The position numbers and the translations under genes were made by a program. Under the pieces are notes generated by a model that saw only the letters and a program-made list of their open reading frames with translations, was not told where the DNA came from and ran no database searches. 5,087 bases of DNA from positions 1 to 5,087 of the forward strand of contig JAFOEH010000047.1 in assembly GCA_017380275.1 (NCBI GenBank), in the 5' to 3' direction. This stretch comes from Alistipes sp. (GTDB lineage: Bacteria; Bacteroidota; Bacteroidia; Bacteroidales; Rikenellaceae). This document shows positions 1 through 5,087 of the stretch, in pieces; position 1 is the first letter of the stretch; each line of letters starts with the position of its first letter.

Positions 1-107
1 CAGTTGGGTCTGTTCCGCTTTTAGACATAATCAAACTATCTTCAATGCTAATACCACTACTAAAATAAGTAGAAAATGCTGTTGCCGAACTTACAATATC
101 GTCATTT
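1..107 (-). other. AT-rich fragment unrelated to dnaK, with a partial open frame on the minus strand
   Basis: This stretch is about 35% GC (37 of 107 bases), well below the neighbouring genes. It does not encode the DnaK residues that should precede position 108: in the dnaK frame it reads a stop at 66-68 followed by 13 unrelated residues. On the minus strand one frame is open across the whole piece, about 36 codons, containing [14 protein letters not shown] and later GISIEDSLIMSKSGTDPT. This looks protein-like, but I recognise no family. It may be the inside of a foreign gene, for example from a phage or another genome, joined to dnaK by recombination or misassembly. Neither start nor stop of that frame is visible, so coding status is unproven. 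Confidence 0.4.
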
Positions 108-1559
108 AAAGAGGCTGGTCAGATTGCTGGTTTGAAAGTTCGTCGTATCATCAACGAGCCTACTGCAGCCGCTTTGGCTTACGGTCTTGACAAGAAGGAT
201 GCAGATATGAAGGTTGCTGTGTATGACCTCGGTGGCGGTACTTTCGATATCTCAATTCTGGAGTTGGGTGATGGCGTATTTGAGGTTAAGTCAACTAATG
301 GTGATACTCACCTCGGTGGTGATGACTTCGACCACGTTTTGATCGACTATATGGCTGAGGCATTCAAGGCAGAGCACGGTATCGACCTGCGTCACGATCC
401 TATGGCGTTGCAGCGTCTGAAGGAGGCTGCCGAGAAGGCAAAGATCGAGTTGTCGTCTACCACGACTACCGAGATTAACTTGCCCTACATTATGCCCGTG
501 AATGGTATTCCCCAGCACTTGGTGATGCCCTTGACTCGTGCTAAGTTCGAGCAGTTGAGCGACCACCTTATTCAGAAGACCATCGAGCCCTGCCGCATCG
601 CTTTGCGTGATGCCGGTCTGCAGGCAAGCGATATCGACGAGGTTATCCTCGTGGGTGGTTCAACCCGTATCCCCGCTATTCAGCAGATCGTGGAGAAGTT
701 CTTCGGCAAGACTCCCAACAAGTCGGTAAACCCCGACGAGGTGGTGGCTATCGGTGCTGCTATTCAGGGTGGTGTGTTGACCGGTGAGGTTAAGGATGTG
801 CTTCTGCTGGATGTAACTCCGCTGTCGCTCGGTATCGAGACTCTGGGTGGCGTATTCACCAAGCTCATCGAGGCTAATACCACTATTCCCACGCGTAAGA
901 GTGAGGTATTCTCGACAGCTGCCGACAATCAGCCCTCGGTAGAGATCAACGTATGCCAGGGTGAGCGTCCGATGGCACGCGACAACAAGTCGATCGGCCG
1001 ATTCCACTTGGACGGCATTCCCGCAGCTCCCCGTGGTGTTCCGCAGATTGAGGTTACGTTCGATATCGACGCTAACGGTATCTTGAACGTATCGGCAAAG
1101 GATAAGGGTACGGGCAAGGAGCAGAAGATCCGCATCGAGGCTTCGTCAGGTCTGACCGAGCAGGAGATTCAGCGTATGCGCGACGAGGCTAAGGCCAACG
1201 AGGAGAAGGATAAGGCAGAGAAGGAGCGCGTAGATAAGGTTAATGCAGCCGATTCTAACATCTTCGCAACGGAGAAGCAGCTCAAGGAGTATGGCGACAA
1301 GATTCCCGCTGACAAGAAGTCTGCAATCGAGGGTGCACTTGCAAAGCTCAAGGAGGCTCACAAGTCGCAGGATGTAGCAGCGATCGACACTGCAATCAAC
1401 GAGCTCAATGCCGCTTGGCAGGCAGCTTCGCAGGATCTCTACGCAGCACAGCAGGCTGAGCAGCAGGCTCAGGGTGGCGCACAGCAGAATCCTAACGCGG
1501 GTCAGCAGGGTGGCGCACAGCAGCAGCCCGAGGATGTAGAGTTCGAGGAGGTAAAATAA
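108..1559 (+). CDS. dnaK: Molecular chaperone DnaK (Hsp70), N-terminally truncated in this window
   Basis: DnaK is the cytosolic ATP-dependent Hsp70 chaperone; it binds exposed hydrophobic peptides and cycles with DnaJ and GrpE. Homology begins at 108 with [11 protein letters not shown], matching about residue 155 in E. coli numbering, so some 154 residues are missing, including the first phosphate loop (DLGTTNS) and the VPAYF segment. Visible are [11 protein letters not shown], the second phosphate motif DLGGGTFD (from 225, containing the Thr199 equivalent), VGGSTRIP (from 651), the interdomain linker VLLLDVTP (from 798), the beta substrate-binding domain with GERPMA and [16 protein letters not shown], then a helical lid rich in K, E and A. 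The C-terminus is a Gln/Gly-rich tail ending in EEVK, typical of DnaK. Adding the missing part gives about 637 residues, the normal family size. An in-frame TTG at 132 is the first nominal start but is not a genuine one. As written, this copy lacks half of the ATPase fold and would not work; the 3' part is intact with no internal stops. The identity is near certain; the cause of the truncation is open. Confidence 0.96.
   Translation, partial: KEAGQIAGLKVRRIINEPTAAALAYGLDKKDADMKVAVYDLGGGTFDISILELGDGVFEVKSTNGDTHLGGDDFDHVLIDYMAEAFKAEHGIDLRHDPMALQRLKEAAEKAKIELSSTTTTEINLPYIMPVNGIPQHLVMPLTRAKFEQLSDHLIQKTIEPCRIALRDAGLQASDIDEVILVGGSTRIPAIQQIVEKFFGKTPNKSVNPDEVVAIGAAIQGGVLTGEVKDVLLLDVTPLSLGIETLGGVFTKLIEANTTIPTRKSEVFSTAADNQPSVEINVCQGERPMARDNKSIGRFHLDGIPAAPRGVPQIEVTFDIDANGILNVSAKDKGTGKEQKIRIEASSGLTEQEIQRMRDEAKANEEKDKAEKERVDKVNAADSNIFATEKQLKEYGDKIPADKKSAIEGALAKLKEAHKSQDVAAIDTAINELNAAWQAASQDLYAAQQAEQQAQGGAQQNPNAGQQGGAQQQPEDVEFEEVK
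1470..1523 (+). repeat. Direct repeat in the dnaK tail encoding QGGAQQ twice
   Basis: An exact 18 bp unit occurs at 1470-1487 and again at 1506-1523, offset by 36 bp (12 codons) so the reading frame is kept. Both copies encode QGGAQQ within the low-complexity Gln/Gly/Ala tail just before the conserved acidic end. Such tails vary in length among DnaK proteins, and in-frame duplication is the likely origin (inference). Confidence 0.75.
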
Positions 1560-1560
1560 T

Positions 1561-1687
1561 TGCAAATGTCTCTAATGTGGCTCTTTTGGCGTCTTGCTTG
1601 TGGAGATAATGCTCACATACGCGACGTATGCTCCGCTTATCACCACTGCGGCAATCCTCAAAATAGCCTACATTATAAACATTTGCA
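1561..1687. repeat. Long imperfect palindrome (~127 bp) directly after dnaK
   Basis: The element starts two bases after the dnaK stop codon. Its outer ends are a perfect 9 bp inverted repeat (TGCAAATGT at 1561-1569, ACATTTGCA at 1679-1687). The arms keep pairing inward with mismatches: TAATGT against ACATTA, GGCT against AGCC, then TTGC/GCAA and GATAA/TTATC segments. They meet at a perfect 6 bp repeat, CATACG (1616-1621) and CGTATG (1625-1630), with a 3-base loop. The centre at about 1624 is symmetric for the whole element. In RNA it would fold into one long hairpin. Only a 31-codon ORF (about 1610-1705) lies inside and has no coding support. The structure suggests a dispersed intergenic palindromic repeat of REP or MITE type, or a 3' UTR stabilising structure; repeat-family membership is inference. 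Confidence 0.7.
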
Positions 1688-1708
1688 GTGAAGATATTTT
1701 ATGAAAAT

Positions 1709-1740
1709 GCGGTTGTCCCGATGGGGCGACCGCTTTTTTT
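1709..1740 (+). terminator. Rho-independent terminator downstream of dnaK
   Basis: An 11 bp stem (1709-1719 with 1723-1733, including two G-U pairs in RNA) closes a 3-base GAT loop and is followed directly by seven T residues (1734-1740). The GC-rich stem and T-run are those of a classic intrinsic terminator. It lies 150 bp after the dnaK stop and after the palindrome, so the palindrome would be part of the dnaK 3' UTR. Confidence 0.9.
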
Positions 1741-1771
1741 GTGTCGGGGTGAAGTGTTTTGTGCTGAGGGA

Positions 1772-1803
1772 TTTGCTCGTCTTAAAACAAATGATTAGCT
1801 TTG
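1772..1803 (+). promoter_or_regulatory. Bacteroidota-type promoter for the serine hydrolase gene
   Basis: TTTG at 1772-1775 and TAGCTTTG at 1796-1803 are separated by 20 bases. This fits the Bacteroidota primary sigma factor consensus (TTTG at -33, TAnnTTTG at -7). The predicted start of transcription is around 1809-1811, leaving a leader of about 20 nt before the ATG at 1831. No operator or riboswitch is apparent. Confidence 0.75.
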
Positions 1804-1830
1804 TAGAGATTAACCCTAAATGAGAAGATT

Positions 1831-2904
1831 ATGAGACGGAGTATTCAAAAAATTATGAGTGCAGCGCTTGTGGCATTATGCGCAGTTGTGTTGGTGCAGT
1901 GTGCGCCCGCTGTGGATATGACAGCCGAGGGCAAACTGCCGCGAGCAGAGGCCTCAGCTGAGCTTAACGCGGCCTTCGATAACTATTTGGCAGCGGTGGC
2001 GGCGGCTGGACAGGACTTGCACAGTATTATGATTGTGAAGGGCGGCAAGGTCGTAAAGGAGCATTGGCAGAGCGAGGGTGCGCCCGATAAATTACACATT
2101 CTGAACTCGGTAAGTAAGACATTCACTTCGACTGCCGTAGGTTTGGCAGTGGCCGAGGGAAAACTCTCGCTGTCGGATAAGGTGGTTGATCTCTTCCCCG
2201 ATAAGTTGCCCGCCGAGGTGAGTGAGAATCTCAAGAAGGTGGAGGTGCGTCATCTGCTCACGATGTCGGGCGGTCACGACACCGAGCCGAGCTTCCGCAG
2301 ATTGGCCGAGGGAACGGATTGGGTGGAGGCTTTCTTGGCTCATCCGTTCGAGCACGAGCCGGGCACATATTTCTGGTATAACAGTATGGGAACGTATATG
2401 TTGTCGGCTATTGTTCAGAAGGTTACGGGCGAAAAGGTGATTGACTACCTGACGCCTCGTCTCTTCGAGCCTTTGGCTATCGAGGGTGCGACGTGGCAGG
2501 AGAGTCCGCAGGGTATCAACACCGGCGGCTGGGGTCTCTACCTCAAGACCGAGGATCTGGCAAAGATGGGTCAGTTGATTCTGCGCCGAGGCGAGTGGAA
2601 CGGTGTGCAGATTGTTCCCGCTGAGTGGATTGACCAGATGACAACGGCACACATCGATTCGCGTCCTGCGGGTATGCGTCCCGAGCAGATTACCTTCAAG
2701 GCTGAGGATAGCGATTGGTTGCAGGGTTATGGCTACCAGATGTGGCGTTGCCGTCACGGAGCGGTACGCGCTGACGGAGCTAACGGACAGTATATTATCG
2801 TTATGCCTGAGCAGGATGTGGTGATTGCAATGACGGCAAACATCGGCGATATGCAGGGCGAGATTAACTTGGTGTGGGAGCATCTGTTGCCTGTGCTGAA
2901 GTAA
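1831..2904 (+). CDS. Serine hydrolase, beta-lactamase/PBP-like family, predicted lipoprotein
   Basis: The protein has 357 residues and is one full-length beta-lactamase-type domain (PF00144/COG1680 type, roughly residues 48-340). This family includes class C beta-lactamases, DD-peptidases and esterases. The N-terminus has a basic n-region (MRRSIQK), a hydrophobic core and Cys24 in LVQC, a lipobox with an unusual Gln at -1, so it is probably a lipoprotein exported by Sec. The catalytic SxxK motif is S93-V-S-K96 with a typical following helix. The second motif is probably Y183-N-S, where the classical form is Y-x-N. The third-motif region is the variant stretch W305RCRHG...DGANGQY (residues 305-321) followed by PEQDVVIAMTAN, rather than KTG or HxG; I recall this pattern from a common COG1680 subgroup. 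The start at 1831 is preferred over Met9 because it supplies the charged n-region; GAGAAG at 1822-1827 is a weak ribosome site. The gene has its own promoter and is followed by a terminator. The substrate cannot be assigned; calling it an antibiotic-resistance beta-lactamase is not justified. Confidence 0.88.
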   Translation: MRRSIQKIMSAALVALCAVVLVQCAPAVDMTAEGKLPRAEASAELNAAFDNYLAAVAAAGQDLHSIMIVKGGKVVKEHWQSEGAPDKLHILNSVSKTFTSTAVGLAVAEGKLSLSDKVVDLFPDKLPAEVSENLKKVEVRHLLTMSGGHDTEPSFRRLAEGTDWVEAFLAHPFEHEPGTYFWYNSMGTYMLSAIVQKVTGEKVIDYLTPRLFEPLAIEGATWQESPQGINTGGWGLYLKTEDLAKMGQLILRRGEWNGVQIVPAEWIDQMTTAHIDSRPAGMRPEQITFKAEDSDWLQGYGYQMWRCRHGAVRADGANGQYIIVMPEQDVVIAMTANIGDMQGEINLVWEHLLPVLK

Positions 2905-2969
2905 CCGAACAAGAGGTAGTTGTCGCTGGAGCAGTGCCACGATAAGGCGCGCGGGCGAGAAAATGACTA

Positions 2970-2977
2970 TATATTTG
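2970..2977 (+). promoter_or_regulatory. Isolated TATATTTG (-7-like element) just before a terminator
   Basis: TATATTTG matches the Bacteroidota -7 consensus TAnnTTTG, but no TTTG is found at the expected -33 spacing (around 2946-2950). Transcription from it would run straight into the hairpin at 2981-3027. It may be a chance match in an AT-rich spacer. Confidence 0.2.
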
Positions 2978-2980
2978 TAG

Positions 2981-3027
2981 AAAAGTCTGAAAATCGGGCG
3001 TAAAGTTTCGATTTTCAGACTTTTTTT
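2981..3027 (+). terminator. Intrinsic terminator after the serine hydrolase, probably bidirectional
   Basis: The arms 2981-2996 and 3009-3024 are perfect inverted complements over 16 bp (core AGTCTGAAAATCG), with a 12-base loop. The right arm ends in a run of seven T (3021-3027), and the left arm is preceded by A residues, so it could also act on minus-strand transcription. It lies about 77 bp after the stop at 2904 and insulates secDF from the upstream gene. Confidence 0.88.
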
Positions 3028-3038
3028 GCTTATCTTTG
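3006..3038 (+). promoter_or_regulatory. Probable secDF promoter, overlapping the upstream terminator
   Basis: TATCTTTG at 3031-3038 is a full match to the Bacteroidota -7 element TAnnTTTG. The best -33 candidate is TTTC at 3006-3009, 21 bases upstream, one mismatch from TTTG. It falls at the loop/right-arm boundary of the terminator hairpin. Transcription would start near 3044-3046, giving a leader of about 75 nt. The leader ends in an A/T-rich stretch without a clear Shine-Dalgarno sequence, as is usual in this phylum. Confidence 0.65.
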
Positions 3039-3120
3039 CGAGATTAAAAGTCGGATTGTTTCCGATGATGCGTGATAAATACGTGATAATTAGAAATATA
3101 AACAAAAATTTTAAACAACA

Positions 3121-3846
3121 ATGCAAAGTAAAGGCGCACTTAAATTGTTTACAATCCTTTTAGTGATTGGATGCATTTATCAGCTCTCATTCTCGTTCGT
3201 GACGAGAAACGTGGAGAAGGATGCCGCAGAGTATGCTGCTTCTTTCGACGAGGCTGAGCAGGCTTCTATGGAGGCTTATTATTTGGATTCGATTCAGAAC
3301 AAGCCCGTATTCAGCTTGCTGGGTCTTAAGGACTTCACCTACAAAGAGGCTAAGGAGAAGGAGGTTAACCTCGGTCTTGACCTTAAGGGTGGTATGAACG
3401 TAATGCTCGAAATCGAGGTTCAGGACTTGGTTAAGTCACTCGCTGGCGAGAGCCAGAACGATCCCGCTTTCGTGGCAGCTCTCGAGCAGGCAAATGCAGC
3501 TCTGAAGGCTGGTACTAACGACTACATCGGCGAGTTCGCCGAGGCTTACGAGCAGACCTCGAATGGTGCTCCTCTGGCAGCTATCTTCGTTAGCCCCGAC
3601 CGTAAGGATATTACTCCCAACTCATCTAACGAGGAGGTTGTTCGCGTATTGCGCGATGCCACTGATGCCGCTATCGCCGCTTCGTTCAACATCTTGCGTA
3701 GCCGTATCGACCACTTCGGCGTAACGCAGCCCAACATTCAGCGTATGCCCAACTCAAACCGTATTATGGTTGAGTTGCCGGGTGTAAAGAGCCCGAGCGT
3801 GTGCGTAAGCTTTTGCAGGGTTCTGCATCGCTGGAGTTCTGGGTAA
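3121..3846 (+). CDS. secDF: SecDF protein translocase, N-terminal part (frame broken after residue 225)
   Basis: This is the start of SecD, fused to SecF in Bacteroidota, the proton-driven membrane component that helps pull secreted proteins through SecYEG. The ATG at 3121 follows an A-rich leader and gives MQSKGALKLF, the expected family start. Residues about 7-26 form the first membrane helix; then comes the periplasmic P1 region with the signature NLGLDLKGGMNVMLE (about residues 82-96) and, further on, a segment SRIDHFGVTQPNIQRM typical of SecD. The frame is normal up to V-K-S-P at 222-225; after that it encodes 16 unrelated residues and stops at 3844-3846. The true continuation lies in the -1 frame from 3795 (next entry): reading ...KSP then ERVRKLLQG restores the family sequence without loss of a residue. 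Read literally, the 241-residue product would be non-functional. A lost C in the CCC run at 3792-3794, from sequencing or assembly, is the simplest explanation. Confidence 0.92.
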   Translation: MQSKGALKLFTILLVIGCIYQLSFSFVTRNVEKDAAEYAASFDEAEQASMEAYYLDSIQNKPVFSLLGLKDFTYKEAKEKEVNLGLDLKGGMNVMLEIEVQDLVKSLAGESQNDPAFVAALEQANAALKAGTNDYIGEFAEAYEQTSNGAPLAAIFVSPDRKDITPNSSNEEVVRVLRDATDAAIAASFNILRSRIDHFGVTQPNIQRMPNSNRIMVELPGVKSPSVCVSFCRVLHRWSSG

Positions 3847-5087
3847 CTTATGACGCTGCGGAGGTTCTGCCTATGTTGGTTGAGGCTGACGCGCTGATCA
3901 AGCAGGTGAACGCTGGCGAGGCTACTGCAGAGGTAGCTGAGGCTGCGGAGGCTGGTGACCTGGCGTCGGAGGTAGCTTCTACCACCGAGCAGTCAATCTC
4001 TGGTTACACTCGCGAGTCAAACCCCTTGTTCGCACTTTTGGATCCCGCATACGCAGGTGGTAGCATCGTAGGTACTGCAGTAGCTGCTGATCAGCCTATC
4101 ATCAACGCATACCTGGAGCGTCCCGAGGTTAAGAATCTCTTCCCCGCAGACCTTCACCTGATGTGGGGTATCAAGGGTGAGCCTATGTTCGATAACCGCA
4201 TCTGTCTTTACGCTTTGCGTTCGGTTGATGGCAAGCCTTCAATGGATGGTAGCGCCGTAGCAACCGCTCAGGAGAACTACTCGCAGAACGGTTCGGCTGC
4301 TGAGGTTAATCTGATGATGAACTCGAATGGTGCTTCACAGTGGGCACAGCTTACGGGTCAGAACATCGGTAAGCCTATCGCAATCGTATTGGATGGCTAT
4401 GTATATTCAGCTCCCAACGTACAGAACAAGATCGAGGGTGGTAGCTCAGTGATCACTGGTAACTTCACCATCCAGGAGGCTCAGGACTTGGCAAACGTAC
4501 TGAAGTCGGGTAAGGTTCCCGCGCCCGCGCGTATTATTCAGGATACAGTAGTAGGTCCTTCACTTGGAGTTGAGTCTATCAACGCAGGTATGTTCTCATT
4601 CGTTTTGGCATTCTGCCTCGTACTGCTCTATATGGGTCTGTTCTACAAGACCGCAGGTTGGTTGGCTGATATCGCGTTGATCCTTAACATCTTCCTTTTG
4701 ATGGGTGTTTTGGTATCGTTCGGCGCAGTATTGACGTTGCCCGGTATCGCAGGTATCGTGCTTACGATGGGTATGGCCGTGGATGCTAACGTAATTATCT
4801 ACGAGCGTATCAAGGAGGAGTTGCGCGGTGGCAAGGGCTTGGCTCTGGCTATCAAGGATGGTTTCTCGAACGCTTACTCGGCAATTATCGACGGTCAGTT
4901 GACCACCATCATCACCGGTATCGTGCTGTTCGTATTCGGTAACGGTCCCGTACAGGGCTTCGCTACTACGCTCGTAATCGGTATCTTGACCTCTGAAGTC
5001 TGCGCAATCTTCATCACTCGTATGTTGCTTGAGTGGGTATTGGAGAAGTGGGGCAAGCTCTCGTTCTCTCGCTCTTGGTCAGAGAAC
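3795..5087 (+). CDS. secDF: SecDF protein translocase, continuation of the SecD half in the shifted frame, incomplete at the window end
   Basis: From 3795 this frame is open for 431 codons to the last base, with no start of its own. Numbered on from the upstream part it is residues 226-656. It opens with ERVRKLLQGSASLEFWV, the direct continuation of SecD P1. An Ala/Glu-rich insert follows (about residues 263-290), then the rest of P1 ending in LKSGKVPAPARIIQ and VVGPSLG. Five membrane helices can be seen at roughly 491-512, 518-541, 545-562, 585-604 and 610-632. The fourth-helix motif GMAVDANVIIYERIKEEL contains Asp555, equivalent to the conserved proton-pathway Asp (D340) of Thermus SecDF. 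The last helix reads GILTSEVCAIFITR, with an unusual Glu626. Only the SecD half is present; in Bacteroidota the fused protein is about 1,000 residues, so SecF should follow beyond 5087. Intact coding signal over 1.3 kb argues that the gene is functional and the frameshift recent or artefactual. Confidence 0.9.

Noticed and set aside
132..134. TTG as a genuine start for a shortened DnaK
   Set aside because: Conserved DnaK residues (KEAGQIAG) continue upstream in frame to 108, so the TTG encodes an internal Leu and is not an initiation site.
1146..1565. Minus-strand Leu-rich open frame of 139 codons opposite the dnaK lid
   Set aside because: The Leu/Cys richness is the reverse complement of GAG/CAG/AAG codons in the helical lid; there is no independent evidence for a membrane protein.
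1610..1705. Short ORF (31 codons, MLTYATYAPL...) within the palindrome
   Set aside because: It lies entirely within inverted-repeat sequence, has no ribosome site or homology I recognise, and is explained by the palindrome.
1831..2904. Antibiotic-resistance class C beta-lactamase (AmpC)
   Set aside because: Only SxxK is classical; the other motifs differ and the family is dominated by esterases and peptidases, so a resistance call is unsupported.
2092..3126. Long minus-strand open frame of 344 codons opposite the serine hydrolase
   Set aside because: It is antisense to a clear PF00144-type gene, its translation is rich in His, Arg, Leu and Gln without a recognisable domain, and its 5' part runs through the terminator and secDF promoter. 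It is a shadow of codon bias on the other strand.
1..5087. CRISPR array, tRNA/rRNA gene, insertion sequence or defence system
   Set aside because: No regularly spaced repeats, tRNA cloverleaf, rRNA signature, transposase or defence-type domain was seen on either strand.

Overview
The window looks like a chromosomal fragment from a member of the Bacteroidota, most likely Alistipes or a related Rikenellaceae-type gut bacterium. The evidence is as follows. The DnaK closely matches the Bacteroidota form as I remember it. SecD starts in the style of the fused SecDF of that phylum (MQSKG...). Both well-placed promoters fit the Bacteroidota pattern (TAnnTTTG at -7, with TTTG or a near match at -33), and the gene leaders are A-rich with weak or absent Shine-Dalgarno sequences. 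Coding GC is roughly 50-60% in the lines I counted. Genus assignment is inference.

Layout, all genes on the + strand: (a) 1-107 is an AT-rich piece (about 35% GC) that does not belong to dnaK; (b) 108-1559 is dnaK without its first ~154 codons, joined abruptly to that piece; (c) 1560-1830 holds a ~127 bp imperfect palindrome, then a strong intrinsic terminator, then a Bacteroidota-type promoter; (d) 1831-2904 is a lipoprotein serine hydrolase of the beta-lactamase/PBP-like family; (e) 2905-3120 holds a near-perfect terminator hairpin and a promoter; (f) 3121-5087 is the SecD half of a fused secDF, interrupted by a one-base frameshift near 3793-3795 and running off the window end in frame.

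The three genes appear to be separate transcription units, since each boundary has its own terminator and promoter. DnaK (cytosolic chaperone) and SecDF (proton-driven export motor of the Sec translocon) are housekeeping proteostasis and export genes. The serine hydrolase is an exported lipoprotein that would use the Sec route, but no functional link among the three is implied.

I do not see a novel multi-gene system here. The points most worth checking are the chimeric 5' end of dnaK, the secDF frameshift (assembly error, real mutation or recoding), and the long palindrome directly after dnaK, which resembles a dispersed intergenic repeat.
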